A stretch of 64,000 nt of DNA from NCBI GenBank assembly GCA_002151545.1, contig CP021237.1, positions 1,116,001 to 1,180,000 on the forward strand. Direction: 5' to 3'. Position 1 is the stretch's first letter, and every line of letters begins with the position of its first letter. The DNA comes from Sphingobacteriaceae bacterium GW460-11-11-14-LB5. Lineage in GTDB: Bacteria; Bacteroidota; Bacteroidia; Sphingobacteriales; Sphingobacteriaceae. Below are positions 28,549 to 37,794 of this stretch, one piece after another. Made by a program: the position numbers and the translations under genes. Under the pieces are notes generated by a model. That model had not been told where the DNA came from and searched no databases. It saw only the letters and a list, made by a program, of their open reading frames with translations.

Positions 28549-28730
28549 TTTTAGATGGGTTCACCGTTCAACAACCATAAGGTAACAAAATTGTTTTAAA
28601 GTTTTTTAGCTGTTTAAGGAATAGATGCCCCAAACCCAATTATTTTTTGATTTTCATGAGTAGAAAAGGCAAACAATAGCTGGTTTTTTATAAATTTAGC
28701 ACCGTATCGTATTAATAGTTAAAATTACCC

Positions 28731-29549
28731 ATGAGAAATAGCTTTTTAATAGCCATCTGTTTGTTTTTGTTTAGCCATATCTTAAATGCTGCTGAAGTAG
28801 ACACTGCTTTGACCTATAGCCAATCAATGAAAAAAAATATTAAGGCGGTGGTTATTAAGCCCGATAGTTATAAAACCGGAAAAACTTTCCCAGTGGTTTA
28901 CCTGCTCCACGGTGCTGGTGGCAGCTATGCCGAATGGGCCAAAAAAGTACCGGGCATTAAAAACCTGGCCGATCAATATCAGTTTATTATTGTTTGCCCG
29001 GATGGTAATGTAACCAGCTGGTATTTCGATAGTCCGGTAGATGCTGAATGGAAATATGAGACTTACGTGGCTAAAGAGCTGGTAAGCTATATCGATGAAC
29101 ATTATAAAACCATTGCCGAAAAAAGGGGCAGGGCCATTACGGGTTTAAGTATGGGCGGACATGGTGCATTATACCTGGCGATTAAACATCAGGATGTTTA
29201 TGGTGCGGTGGGCAGCATGAGTGGGGGCGTAGACATTAAACCTTTTCCAAATGGGTGGAATATTTCGAAAAGGTTAGGTACGCAGGATGAATTTCCGGAA
29301 CGGTGGAAACAGAACAGTGTGATTGACATGATTTATCGCATTAAACCTGGTGCACTTGCCATTGCCATCGATTGTGGTACCGAAGATTTTTTCTATAAAA
29401 TGAATGTACGTTTGCATGACGAGCTTTTGTATAACAATATTCCGCACGATTTTACCACCCGACCTGGTGTACACAACTGGGACTATTGGGCCAATGCCAT
29501 TAAGTTTCAGAGCGTTTTTATGAGTAATTATTTTAACGCAAAACCTTAA
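28731..29549 (+). CDS. Exported esterase (esterase D / acyltransferase-like alpha/beta hydrolase)
   Basis: A 272-residue protein with a signal peptide (FLIAICLFLFSHILNA). The oxyanion region VVYLLHGAGGSYAEW is followed by the nucleophile elbow TGLSMGGHGALYLA (Ser), DCGTEDFFYK (Asp) and PGVHNWDYW (His). This is the 'putative esterase' family that includes feruloyl and S-formylglutathione esterases. Substrate unknown. It converges on a response regulator gene 7 bp away. Confidence 0.85.
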   Translation: MRNSFLIAICLFLFSHILNAAEVDTALTYSQSMKKNIKAVVIKPDSYKTGKTFPVVYLLHGAGGSYAEWAKKVPGIKNLADQYQFIIVCPDGNVTSWYFDSPVDAEWKYETYVAKELVSYIDEHYKTIAEKRGRAITGLSMGGHGALYLAIKHQDVYGAVGSMSGGVDIKPFPNGWNISKRLGTQDEFPERWKQNSVIDMIYRIKPGALAIAIDCGTEDFFYKMNVRLHDELLYNNIPHDFTTRPGVHNWDYWANAIKFQSVFMSNYFNAKP

Positions 29550-29556
29550 ATATCTT

Positions 29557-29919
29557 TTAGGCTGCTAGCTGTGCGCTTACTTTATTAATCAGGTTGCTGA
29601 TGTCGAATGGTTTGGCAATGAAATCGTTAGGGTGACAAATACTGCCTTTCATATCGCTTAAGTTATGACTGGCAGAAATCATAATCACCGGAATATGTAA
29701 GGTTAACTGGTCTGCTTTGAGCAGATTACAAAGATCACGCCCATCCAGGGCACCTAACATCACATCCAGCAAAATTAAATCAGGTTTAAAATCGGTAATC
29801 CGCTGGTTAAAATGACTTGCATCCATTAATCCACTTACCTGATAACCTTCCAGATTTAAAATTAATTCTATAAGCTCCAGTATTTCCTGATTATCGTCAA
29901 CCACTAATATTCTTTTCAT
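29557..29919 (-). CDS. Single-domain response regulator (CheY-like receiver)
   Basis: This 120-residue protein is a receiver domain alone: DDNQ acidic pocket at the N-terminus, phospho-acceptor Asp in LILLDVMLG (about residue 52), Ser/Thr switch in VIMISAS and Lys in FIAKPFD. There is no output domain, so it acts by protein contact or in a phosphorelay. No histidine kinase is adjacent. The 318 bp beyond its start (29920-30237) hold no gene I can support. Confidence 0.88.
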   Translation of the reverse strand: MKRILVVDDNQEILELIELILNLEGYQVSGLMDASHFNQRITDFKPDLILLDVMLGALDGRDLCNLLKADQLTLHIPVIMISASHNLSDMKGSICHPNDFIAKPFDISNLINKVSAQLAA

Positions 29920-30176
29920 TTTTCTCGTTCTCCATCAGGTTATTGTGACTGATTAACCTATTGTAAATAAATTACTTGTGTTTGCTTAACAATGGCCAGG
30001 CTAAAAGGTTTCAATCTGTTTTTATGGAAAGCACAACGATTGGTTTTGAATAGGAGAACCTTAGTTACACTCCAATGGTTTTATGTAGCTATTGTAATGC
30101 ATGCTGCATAAAAGTTAATACATCATTTTAAGTAAAAAATTAACTTTTAGATTACATACAAAATAAAGACTTACCA

Positions 30177-30184
30177 TATTTTTG
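30177..30184 (+). promoter_or_regulatory. Possible -7 promoter element (TATTTTTG)
   Basis: Matches TAnnTTTG 53 bases upstream of the small ORF at 30238. No clear -33 TTTG is seen at the right distance, so support is modest. Confidence 0.35.
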
Positions 30185-30237
30185 ACCGTTCTCGAAATCT
30201 TATTTATAAAACAGGAAACGAAGATTTAAAACCAAAA

Positions 30238-30492
30238 ATGAAATACTTAGTCAAAGAAATCAGTGAAGGAAACTGCGATATTACTTTATTGCCAGAAAAC
30301 CTGAATGACAGAAATCTTTTAGCCGAAACAACGAAAAACCTTCAGCACGATTATCAAGAAACTATCCAATCGCATTATGAACATGCATTGAAAAATGAAG
30401 TTCATGATAATGCTGCGTTTGTTTCCTTAAATAATGAGGAAAGCAATTATCCGAAAAGAGTAAATGTAAATTACCAGATTATCCTAAGTTAG
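30238..30492 (+). CDS. Small hypothetical protein (84 aa)
   Basis: This 84-residue hydrophilic protein (MKYLVKEISEGNCDITLLPENL) has no recognisable domain, signal or TM segment. It lies between a candidate -7 element and a strong terminator 18 bp after its stop, which supports it being expressed. Function unknown; a short regulatory or DNA-interacting protein is only a guess. Confidence 0.55.
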   Translation: MKYLVKEISEGNCDITLLPENLNDRNLLAETTKNLQHDYQETIQSHYEHALKNEVHDNAAFVSLNNEESNYPKRVNVNYQIILS

Positions 30493-30509
30493 ACGGATCA
30501 TTTCCGGGC

Positions 30510-30545
30510 AAAGGCTTTCTTTATCATAAAGAAAGCCTTTTTTTG
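30510..30545 (+). terminator. Strong terminator after the 84-aa gene
   Basis: AAAGGCTTTCTTTAT (30510-30524) and ATAAAGAAAGCCTTT (30526-30540) are perfect 15-base arms, followed by a T run. The A-rich left flank would allow function in both directions. Confidence 0.85.
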
Positions 30546-30749
30546 TTTTAGGATTCTTTTACGCATAGCTCAAGCGATGTAGATCAAATCAGGCCATTGT
30601 TGAGGGAATGAATGTTAACAAATCTTAAAACATTAAGAGGTTAAGAACATTAAGGGGTTGCGCTGTAGATAGGATTACTGGTGAAAATCGGCTTACAACG
30701 AGGATGGAGCTTAAATTCGATCGTTAGTTAAAGAATTACCATCATAATG

Positions 30750-30897
30750 AACTAACTACCATTGAACGAATGAATCAATTAACCAATTATCCATACTAAT
30801 TAGCTAATGACCATTGAACGAATGAACTAATGACTAGTGAACTAATGACCAGTGAACTAATGACTAGTGAACCAATGAACTAATGACCAATGAACTA
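30750..30897. repeat. Tandem AATGAACTAATGACN-type repeat block
   Basis: Variants of a 12-18 base unit (AATGAACTAATGACTAGTG) are repeated about seven times, closely like 8285-8418. The block reaches the stop codon of the GntR gene at 30895, so the repeat contributes the last bases of the gene. The 350-bp gap from 30546 to 30894 holds no other recognisable feature. Confidence 0.75.
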
Positions 30898-31599
30898 CTC
30901 TTCAGCAAATAAGCGGTTAAAATGATTTTCGAGATGATTTCTCATCGCGTTGCGGAAAAGTTCAGGCGATCCGTTTTCTAAAATGTCGACTAAACCCTTA
31001 TGTGATACAAACTTATGCAGTTGCCCTTGCTTTTTTAGTAAGCCGCTATTGTGTACAAAATCGAATATTGGTAATAACATGCTCTGAAATTTTCTCAGGG
31101 TTTCGTTTCCGGTGATATCATAAAGCTTTCCGTGGAAAGCAATCTCGTGCTCGATATTAAATAAATGATCTTGCGAAGCCTCGGGCTCATTATCCACAAT
31201 GGTTCTCAGTTCTTTCAGGTCTTCGGCGGTAATGCGCTGAAAAAGAAAATCAGCCATTCCAATTTCGAGCACCAGCCTGATTTCGAATATTTGTTTTAGC
31301 GTTCCCTGATCCAAAATATGTGGATTCATACTTTTGGAAAGGATGCCAAATAAATCCGGACTGGTGATCACCGCGCCTTTTTTCTTTTTCGATTCAATTA
31401 ATCCCATCATTCGTAATCTCAACATGGCCTCGCGAACTACTGTTCTGCTTACACCCAGCGCGGCACAAAGTTCGAGCTCTGTAGGGATGCTATCTCCAAC
31501 TTTAAGTTTGCGTTCCTGCAATAGTTGAACAAGCTTATCTTCTACACGATCTACCAACGAACTGGTATCCACTTGTTTAAAATTACTGATGCTCTCCAT
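30895..31599 (-). CDS. GntR (FadR subfamily) transcriptional regulator of the sialic acid locus
   Basis: This 234-residue protein has an N-terminal winged HTH (residues ~12-80, with VGDSIPTELELCAALGVSRTVVREAMLRLRMMGLIESKKKKGAVI). The C-terminal FCD ligand-binding domain spans ~90-230, with His/Asp positions in HEIAFHGKLYDITGN and in FVSHKGLVDIL. FadR-type GntR proteins bind short inverted repeats and release them on ligand binding. The gene is divergent from susC. An identical 14-mer lies over its own start codon and upstream of susC, implying autoregulation and repression of the PUL. Confidence 0.9.
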   Translation of the reverse strand: MESISNFKQVDTSSLVDRVEDKLVQLLQERKLKVGDSIPTELELCAALGVSRTVVREAMLRLRMMGLIESKKKKGAVITSPDLFGILSKSMNPHILDQGTLKQIFEIRLVLEIGMADFLFQRITAEDLKELRTIVDNEPEASQDHLFNIEHEIAFHGKLYDITGNETLRKFQSMLLPIFDFVHNSGLLKKQGQLHKFVSHKGLVDILENGSPELFRNAMRNHLENHFNRLFAEE

Positions 31600-31611
31600 T
31601 ATTATGTATAA
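31598..31611. promoter_or_regulatory. Putative GntR operator overlapping the regulator start codon
   Basis: ATTATTATGTATAA is repeated without mismatch at 31736-31749. Here it overlaps the ATG of the GntR gene (31597-31599 on the complement), a position suited to autorepression. Confidence 0.6.
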
Positions 31612-31735
31612 TTTATTTTCTTTTAAAATCGGTCTTTAAATAGCTTTCTGGGCAAATATAAAGTTAAGCAACTAAATATTCGCTCAAAGTTTATCGAAAC
31701 TATTTGCAAATATCTAAAATAAGTCGGTACTTAGT

Positions 31736-31756
31736 ATTATTATGTATAACATAATA
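31736..31756. promoter_or_regulatory. Putative GntR operator upstream of susC
   Basis: The same 14-mer ATTATTATGTATAA sits here within a larger inverted repeat, TATTATGT-ATA-ACATAATA (31738-31756), centred about 30 bases upstream of the susC ATG. FadR-type regulators favour such TATA-centred palindromes. Confidence 0.65.
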
Positions 31757-31776
31757 CAAAATAAGATAACCAAATT

Positions 31777-34700
31777 ATGAAAGAAATTTACCAAACATTT
31801 GCTAGGCAGTTTCTGCTTAGTTTGGCTGTTTGCTTAACTGCGCTAACAGCCGTGGCACAAACCGGTACGGTATCGGGTAGAATTACTGACGTATCTGGAA
31901 TGGGGATTCCAAGTGCAACCGTTCTTGTTAAAGGCACGAAAACAGGCACAGCCTCCGATAATGACGGTCGTTACCGCATTGCCGCTAAACAGGGAGATAT
32001 TCTGGTATTTTCCTTTACAGGCTACACCGCCAAAGAAATTACAGTTGGTAATAACACCAGTATCAATGTAGCGCTGGCAGAGGATAACAAGAATTTAGAT
32101 GAAGTTGTTGTTTTGGGCTATGGTACTATCCAAAAATCGAAACTTACAGGTTCGGTATCAAAACTGGATGCTAAAGTTTTGGAAACGGGTATACGTTCTA
32201 ACCCGGCATCTGCTTTGGCTGGTACAATCCCTGGTTTAAGGGTTCAGCAAACTTCTGGCCGTCCGGGTTCGGTACCTAATATTGTTTTACGTGGTGGTAC
32301 CAGTTACACAGGGGGCGGCTCGCCATTGGTAATGGTGGATGGTTTGCTGAGATCGGGTTTTAGCGACATTAACCAGGATGATATTGAATCGATTGAGGTG
32401 TTAAAAGATGCTTCTGCTACGGCCATTTATGGCGCCAGGGCCAGTAATGGTGTGGTATTGATCACCACTAAAAAAGGTAAAGAGGGCGCTTCCAATATCT
32501 CTATAAAATCTAAAGTAGGTATTAATAAATTAAACATCCCGTTCGAATTTTTAAATGCAGAGCAATACATTTATTGGTCGAGAAAAGCAATTGAAACTTC
32601 AGGAATGTACGAACCTAGCCGTTTAACGCAATTAAATACAACAGGTCCGTTTGGTACAGGTAACTTATATAAAGATGCTGCGGGGAATATTCTGGATGGA
32701 AACCTGAATGCTTCGGCAGTGTGGAGTCCAATGTTTAGAAGTGCTGCCAATGAAGAATTACTGGCAAAAGGATGGCAGGTGATGACTGACCCTTTAAAAA
32801 CCAATGCTGCGGGAGCCTATGATCCGAATGGGATAAACAGAGAGATCATCTATAAGGATTTTAACTACTCAGACTATGCACTTAGAGATTATAGTTTGAC
32901 ACAGGATTATAATGTATCGATGACAGGTGGGAATGAGAAAGGTAAATATTATGCAGGCTTGGGCAGTTATGATGAAAAAGGAATGCCCATTAATACCTTT
33001 TATAAACGATTAACCTTCGTATTAAATGGCGATTATAAGATAAAACCCTGGTTAACTTCTATTTCCAGTTTAAATTTTGCCAATGCCAAATGGCGAGATG
33101 CGATTAACTCGGAAGGAAATTATCTTACCCGTGCTTTAGGTGCGCCACCAACCATGAGGGGAATGAATGAGAATGGTGATTTATTGGTCGGCAGAGATTA
33201 TCTTGATGGCAACCCGGCGGTAAACGACGATAAGTTTATCCGGAATAACAATACAGATAAATTTACATTAAGCCAGGCTTTAAAAGTAGATTTCTTGAAG
33301 AACCTGTCATTAAGGGTGAGTGGAAACTACTTCTTTAACAACGGGAATTATGAATCTTTCAACAGGGATTTTTTATCTAGCCCCGGAAATTATAACAGAA
33401 CCCGTACTTCGTCGGCATCTTTTGATAAAACGCTAAGCCAAACCTATAATGGCGTAATCAATTATAACACCACGATAGCAACCAAACATCATATCGATGC
33501 CATGGTGGGTACTGAATATTATGATACGTATGCCCAGGGTTTATCTGCTTCAGGAAGCGGCGCACCTACTGACGACTTTTCTGATCTGGCACTTACCAAT
33601 TCAGAAAAAGATAGACGTGCTACAGATACCTATCATACCCGTCAGCGCATTTTATCATTCTTTGGTCGTATGAATTACGATTATGATGGAAAATACCTGC
33701 TAACCGCAACCTTACGCCGCGATGGATATTCCAGGTTATTAAACAATCGCTGGGGTAATTTTCCAGGCGTTTCGGTAGGTTGGAACTTACATAAAGAAGA
33801 TTTCTTTAAATCACTTACCGGCGTGGTGAATACTTTAAAATTAAGGGCCAGTTATGGTGCAAACGGTAATGTGAGTGACGATTTTATTGGCGCTTATACT
33901 TTACAGGGATCGTATGGCTCTAATAAATACAACAGCAGCATTGGTTATTTGCTGGGCAATATTCCAAATCCCAATTTGCGCTGGGAAAGTTTAATTACAA
34001 AAGAGGTTGGTTTAGAAACCCGTTTGTTAAACAAGATTGATCTTTCTGTGGCTTACTATCACCGAACCACCAGTGATAAAATTGCATCCTTAACATTTCC
34101 GCTCAGTGCAGGGATAACCTCCATTACGACCAATAACGGCGATATGCAAAACCAGGGGGTAGAGGTTGATTTGAATTACAGCGTATGGAGAAGCAAAGAC
34201 TGGACGGTAAACTTTAATTTCAATATGGCTTATAATGCTAATAAAATTTTAAAACTTCCTGCCAACGGGTTAGAAAACAACAGGCAAGGGGGTACGCAGG
34301 TTTACGATCCCAATACCAAAGAGTTGATCTGGGTTGGAGGCTTGCAGGAAGGTCAGGATCCAAACGTGGCTTATGCCTATCAGGCTAAAGGCATCATCAG
34401 GACCCAGGCCGATTTAGATGCTTATGCTTCATCATCTTTTGTTGATTTAATTGGAGCGAGAAGACTTGTGCACCCTAATGTGTATAATGCAATGAGCGCT
34501 GCTGATAAAAACCTGCACTTTCCGATTGCTTTAGGAGATGTAATGTGGACCGATGTAAACGGAGATAATGTGATTAATAGCTTCGATCGTGTTTACATGG
34601 GACGTACCGTTCCGCGTTTTACCGGAGGTTTTGGTGCAAACGCAAGCTGGAAAGGTTTCACCCTAAGTACCCGTTTTGATTATGCTTTAGGTTTTATGGC

Positions 34701-35112
34701 TTATGATGGACCACGATCGTGGTTTGCAAGTAATGCACAGGGCACATTTAACACCATTACGGATGTTTTGGACACCTGGTCGCCAAGTAATCCGGATGCA
34801 AAATTCCCAACTTATTACTGGGCAGATCAACTTTATAAAAACAATACTTTCCGCGAATCAAGCATGTATTATCATAAAGGAGATTATCTGGCACTGAGAG
34901 AAGTTAACTTAACCTATAAGTTACCAGCTAAATTGGCCAGTAAGTTAAAAAGTGAAGGAATTAACCTGTCGGTAAGTGGACAGAACCTGGCTTATTTTAG
35001 CGAGTCGACCCTCTATTCTCCAGAAAGCAGCAGCATAGGAATTGGTGGTGCCGGAAGTGGTGGTTACCCTTTACCTAGAACGATAATTTTTGGTCTTCAA
35101 TTTACTTTCTAA
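31777..35112 (+). CDS. nanO: SusC/RagA TonB-dependent outer-membrane transporter, sialic acid locus
   Basis: This 1111-residue protein has a signal peptide (to about AVAQ28), a carboxypeptidase-regulatory-like N-terminal domain (SGRITDVSGMGIPSATVLVKGT, ~33-110), the SusC/RagA junction VVVLGYGTIQKSKLTGSVS and a plug domain (~115-235, DGLLRSGF..IESIEVLKDASATAIYGARASNGV). A long beta-barrel ends in GLQFTF. SusC proteins import glycans through the outer membrane with a SusD lid. The downstream genes point to sialic acid or sialylated glycans; the symbol follows the nanO/nanU naming used in other Bacteroidota and is tentative. It is the first gene of the nine-gene locus. Confidence 0.93.
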   Translation: MKEIYQTFARQFLLSLAVCLTALTAVAQTGTVSGRITDVSGMGIPSATVLVKGTKTGTASDNDGRYRIAAKQGDILVFSFTGYTAKEITVGNNTSINVALAEDNKNLDEVVVLGYGTIQKSKLTGSVSKLDAKVLETGIRSNPASALAGTIPGLRVQQTSGRPGSVPNIVLRGGTSYTGGGSPLVMVDGLLRSGFSDINQDDIESIEVLKDASATAIYGARASNGVVLITTKKGKEGASNISIKSKVGINKLNIPFEFLNAEQYIYWSRKAIETSGMYEPSRLTQLNTTGPFGTGNLYKDAAGNILDGNLNASAVWSPMFRSAANEELLAKGWQVMTDPLKTNAAGAYDPNGINREIIYKDFNYSDYALRDYSLTQDYNVSMTGGNEKGKYYAGLGSYDEKGMPINTFYKRLTFVLNGDYKIKPWLTSISSLNFANAKWRDAINSEGNYLTRALGAPPTMRGMNENGDLLVGRDYLDGNPAVNDDKFIRNNNTDKFTLSQALKVDFLKNLSLRVSGNYFFNNGNYESFNRDFLSSPGNYNRTRTSSASFDKTLSQTYNGVINYNTTIATKHHIDAMVGTEYYDTYAQGLSASGSGAPTDDFSDLALTNSEKDRRATDTYHTRQRILSFFGRMNYDYDGKYLLTATLRRDGYSRLLNNRWGNFPGVSVGWNLHKEDFFKSLTGVVNTLKLRASYGANGNVSDDFIGAYTLQGSYGSNKYNSSIGYLLGNIPNPNLRWESLITKEVGLETRLLNKIDLSVAYYHRTTSDKIASLTFPLSAGITSITTNNGDMQNQGVEVDLNYSVWRSKDWTVNFNFNMAYNANKILKLPANGLENNRQGGTQVYDPNTKELIWVGGLQEGQDPNVAYAYQAKGIIRTQADLDAYASSSFVDLIGARRLVHPNVYNAMSAADKNLHFPIALGDVMWTDVNGDNVINSFDRVYMGRTVPRFTGGFGANASWKGFTLSTRFDYALGFMAYDGPRSWFASNAQGTFNTITDVLDTWSPSNPDAKFPTYYWADQLYKNNTFRESSMYYHKGDYLALREVNLTYKLPAKLASKLKSEGINLSVSGQNLAYFSESTLYSPESSSIGIGGAGSGGYPLPRTIIFGLQFTF

Positions 35113-35122
35113 TTAAACTGCA

Positions 35123-36694
35123 ATGAAAAAGATACTAATAGGCTTTGCCTTAATCATATTAAGCACCGCTTTCAGTGCGTGTAAAAAATTACAACTCACC
35201 CCTGAGGATTATTTTGCCAGCGAAAGTTTCTGGAAAAGTCCGGCCCAGGTAGAGGGGGGGATGGTTGGTCTTCATAGTCAATTGAGAGGTTTTCAATTTA
35301 CCATATTCACACTGGGCGAAATGCGTGGCGGAACTTTAAGAACCGGAACCAGTTTTACAGGTACAGCATCGCTGAATTCTGCAAATGTAATCAATCAGGA
35401 TATCCGCGAATCGAGCACTGGCATAACCGGCTGGTCGGGCTTTTACCGTCCAATTTTTGATGTGAATAATTTCATTTATCAGGTAGAACAGGCGAATTAC
35501 CTTTCCTCTGCTGATAAGGCTTATTATTTAGGTCAGGCTTACGGAATAAGGGCATTTTATTATTTTCATTTGTTCCGTACTTTTGGCCGGGTACCTTTAG
35601 CCATGGAGCCAACCTTATTGATTAAAAATCCAAAATCGGCTCAGGAAATGTACTTGCCGAGGGCAAAAACAGAAAAAGAAACGCTTGATTTTATTAAAGC
35701 TGATATCGATAAATCGGCATCGAGCTTTGGAACCAATTACACTACAAAATTTCAAAAAGCACAATGGTCGCTTGGCGCCACACAGATGTTGAAAGCGGAG
35801 GTGTACCTATGGTCGGCCAAGGTTAAAATTGATAATGCGGTGCCTGCAACAACTGTAGCAGATTTAGCTACGGCCAGAACAGCTTTGGAAGATGTAATTT
35901 CGAAATATAGTTTATTGCCCGATTTTGGTAACGTTTTTAAATCGGCAAGTATTGCTGCGAGTAAAGGTAATAACGAAATGATATTTGCCATGAGAAATCA
36001 GTTTGGTGAAGCAACTAATAGTTATTCCCAGTTCATTTACGCCATCACCGATCCTTTAAGCGGTTATGTAGATGATAAGGGTGTGGCTATTCCTGCCGAC
36101 CCGTTACAGGTAAATGGCGGTGGAACAATTATTCGGTACGAATACAAAATAGAATTGTACAATTTGTTTGATGTTGACGATAAACGTGCAAATGCTACAT
36201 TTTTGAATTTCAACAAAGGTACCATTCATGCCACTAATTTGCGAAAATTCCCTGGTGTGGTAGTAGAGGGCGCGCGTAACTACTCTGATGATTTTCCGGT
36301 ATATCGCCTGGCAGAAGCCTATTTAATGCTGGCTGAAGTGAAAAACAAACAAGGCCAAAGCCCTGCGGCAGAAATAATGATCGTCCGCAATCGCGCATAT
36401 GCACCAGGCGTTGCGCCAGTATTTGTTAACGGTACCTTTGAGCAAAATGAATTGGCCATATTTACCGAAAGAACCAAAGAATTTGTGGCTGAGGGTAAAC
36501 GTTGGTACGATTTACGCAGAATGCAGGATGCTTCGGGTAATCCACTGGTTTTTCGTAAAGATTTGCCATTGGTTGGGGTTTTAGATAACATTGCCGGGCA
36601 AAACCACAAAATTTTGTGGCCGATTGATTTATCGACTTTGAACCAGGATGAAACTTTAAAAGGCGATCAAAACCCTGGATATAAAGGGACATAA
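35123..36694 (+). CDS. nanU: SusD/RagB glycan-binding lipoprotein, sialic acid locus
   Basis: The 523-residue protein has a lipobox ending FSAC20 and the SusD layout. An N-terminal TPR-like part begins KKLQLTPEDYFASESFWKSPAQVEGGM. Middle motifs include YGIRAFYYFHLFRTFGRVPL and YRLAEAYLMLAEVKNKQG. The C-terminus has FVAEGKRWYDLRRM and ILWPIDLSTLNQDETLKGDQNPGY. It lies 10 bp after susC. A 13-bp-arm hairpin follows it. It captures the glycan at the surface and closes the SusC barrel. Confidence 0.92.
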   Translation: MKKILIGFALIILSTAFSACKKLQLTPEDYFASESFWKSPAQVEGGMVGLHSQLRGFQFTIFTLGEMRGGTLRTGTSFTGTASLNSANVINQDIRESSTGITGWSGFYRPIFDVNNFIYQVEQANYLSSADKAYYLGQAYGIRAFYYFHLFRTFGRVPLAMEPTLLIKNPKSAQEMYLPRAKTEKETLDFIKADIDKSASSFGTNYTTKFQKAQWSLGATQMLKAEVYLWSAKVKIDNAVPATTVADLATARTALEDVISKYSLLPDFGNVFKSASIAASKGNNEMIFAMRNQFGEATNSYSQFIYAITDPLSGYVDDKGVAIPADPLQVNGGGTIIRYEYKIELYNLFDVDDKRANATFLNFNKGTIHATNLRKFPGVVVEGARNYSDDFPVYRLAEAYLMLAEVKNKQGQSPAAEIMIVRNRAYAPGVAPVFVNGTFEQNELAIFTERTKEFVAEGKRWYDLRRMQDASGNPLVFRKDLPLVGVLDNIAGQNHKILWPIDLSTLNQDETLKGDQNPGYKGT

Positions 36695-36701
36695 TAACAC
36701 C

Positions 36702-36739
36702 AGATAACTATCGGGATAAGTGCCTTCCGATAGTTATCT
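36702..36739 (+). promoter_or_regulatory. Intra-operon hairpin between susD and nanA
   Basis: AGATAACTATCGG and CCGATAGTTATCT form perfect 13-base arms around a 12-base loop, with no U-tract. Located in the 83-bp gap, it could stabilise the susCD transcript 3' end or partly attenuate the downstream genes. Confidence 0.65.
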
Positions 36740-36777
36740 GCTATCAAATTACATCATAGCCATTATCAACAATACAA

Positions 36778-37725
36778 ATGAAACACGAACATTTACAAGG
36801 ATTAATCGCTGCGCCATTCACGCCGTTTGATCCATCAGGAAAATTAAATTTATCAATCATACCAGCATATTACCAGTTTCTTAAGTCAAACGGTGTTACA
36901 GGAGCCTTTATCTGTGGTTCAACAGGAGAAGGGGTTTCACTTAGCCGTGAAGAAAAAATGGAAGTTGCCGAAGCCTGGGCAACAGCCACCAAAAATGATC
37001 AGGATTTTAAGGTAATGACTTTGCTTGGTGGTACCTGTCTGGCCGATTGTAAAGTATTGGCAAAACATGCAGCCGAAATCGGTTTATATGGTGTTTCCTT
37101 TACCGCACCTTCTTATTTCAAGCCTTCAAATGTTGGGGTTTTAGCCGAAATGTGTGCCGAAATTGCTGCAGAAGTGCCCGAAATGCCTTTTTATTATTAT
37201 CACATTCCGGTATTAACCGGGGCAAACCTCAATATGATCGATTTATTGGAAGCGGTCGACGGTAAAATTGCAAATTTCGCAGGCGTAAAATATACCCACG
37301 AGGATTTTATGGACTTTCTTTCCTGCATGAGTTTCAAAAATAATAAATACGATATGCTTTGGGGACGTGATGAAAATATGCTTTCTGCGCTGGTTTTAGG
37401 TTCGAAAGGCGCTGTAGGCAGTACATTTAACTATTTGACGCCTTTATACAACCGGTTAATTGAAGCTTTTGAGCAAAATGACCTGAAAACCGCCGTTGCC
37501 TTCCAGCAGAAATCAATTGATTTTATTCGCTTATTGGGTAAATATGGTGGAATTGCAACAGGTAAAGCTTATATGAAAATGATCGGTTTAGACTGCGGCG
37601 AATTCAGGTTGCCGGTTAAAAATATGGATACAGCCGCATTCGAACGCTTTAAAAAGGATGTTGAAAGTTTAGACTTTGAAGGTTTTAAATCAACAGCCGG
37701 GCTAAATAAAATTGAAAAGGTTTAA
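36778..37725 (+). CDS. nanA: N-acetylneuraminate lyase (DapA/NanA superfamily)
   Basis: This 315-residue class I aldolase has GSTGEG at residues 47-52 (carboxylate binding), the Tyr motif FYYYHIP (Tyr ~141) and the Schiff-base Lys in FAGVKYTHEDF (Lys171). The YYHIP block is more typical of the NanA branch than of dihydrodipicolinate synthase. It cleaves N-acetylneuraminate to ManNAc and pyruvate in the cytosol. Its neighbours (sialidase, O-acetylesterase, transporter and 2-epimerase) make the assignment strong. Confidence 0.9.
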   Translation: MKHEHLQGLIAAPFTPFDPSGKLNLSIIPAYYQFLKSNGVTGAFICGSTGEGVSLSREEKMEVAEAWATATKNDQDFKVMTLLGGTCLADCKVLAKHAAEIGLYGVSFTAPSYFKPSNVGVLAEMCAEIAAEVPEMPFYYYHIPVLTGANLNMIDLLEAVDGKIANFAGVKYTHEDFMDFLSCMSFKNNKYDMLWGRDENMLSALVLGSKGAVGSTFNYLTPLYNRLIEAFEQNDLKTAVAFQQKSIDFIRLLGKYGGIATGKAYMKMIGLDCGEFRLPVKNMDTAAFERFKKDVESLDFEGFKSTAGLNKIEKV

Positions 37726-37794
37726 AGCTTAACCGCATTGCGCTCAATTATCATTAAGCAATGGTTATCTTTATTTAATCCCTATTTCGTATTC

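Noticed and set aside
30750..30897. A second CRISPR-like array of short repeats
   Set aside because: The repeats are degenerate, contiguous and without spacers of constant size.
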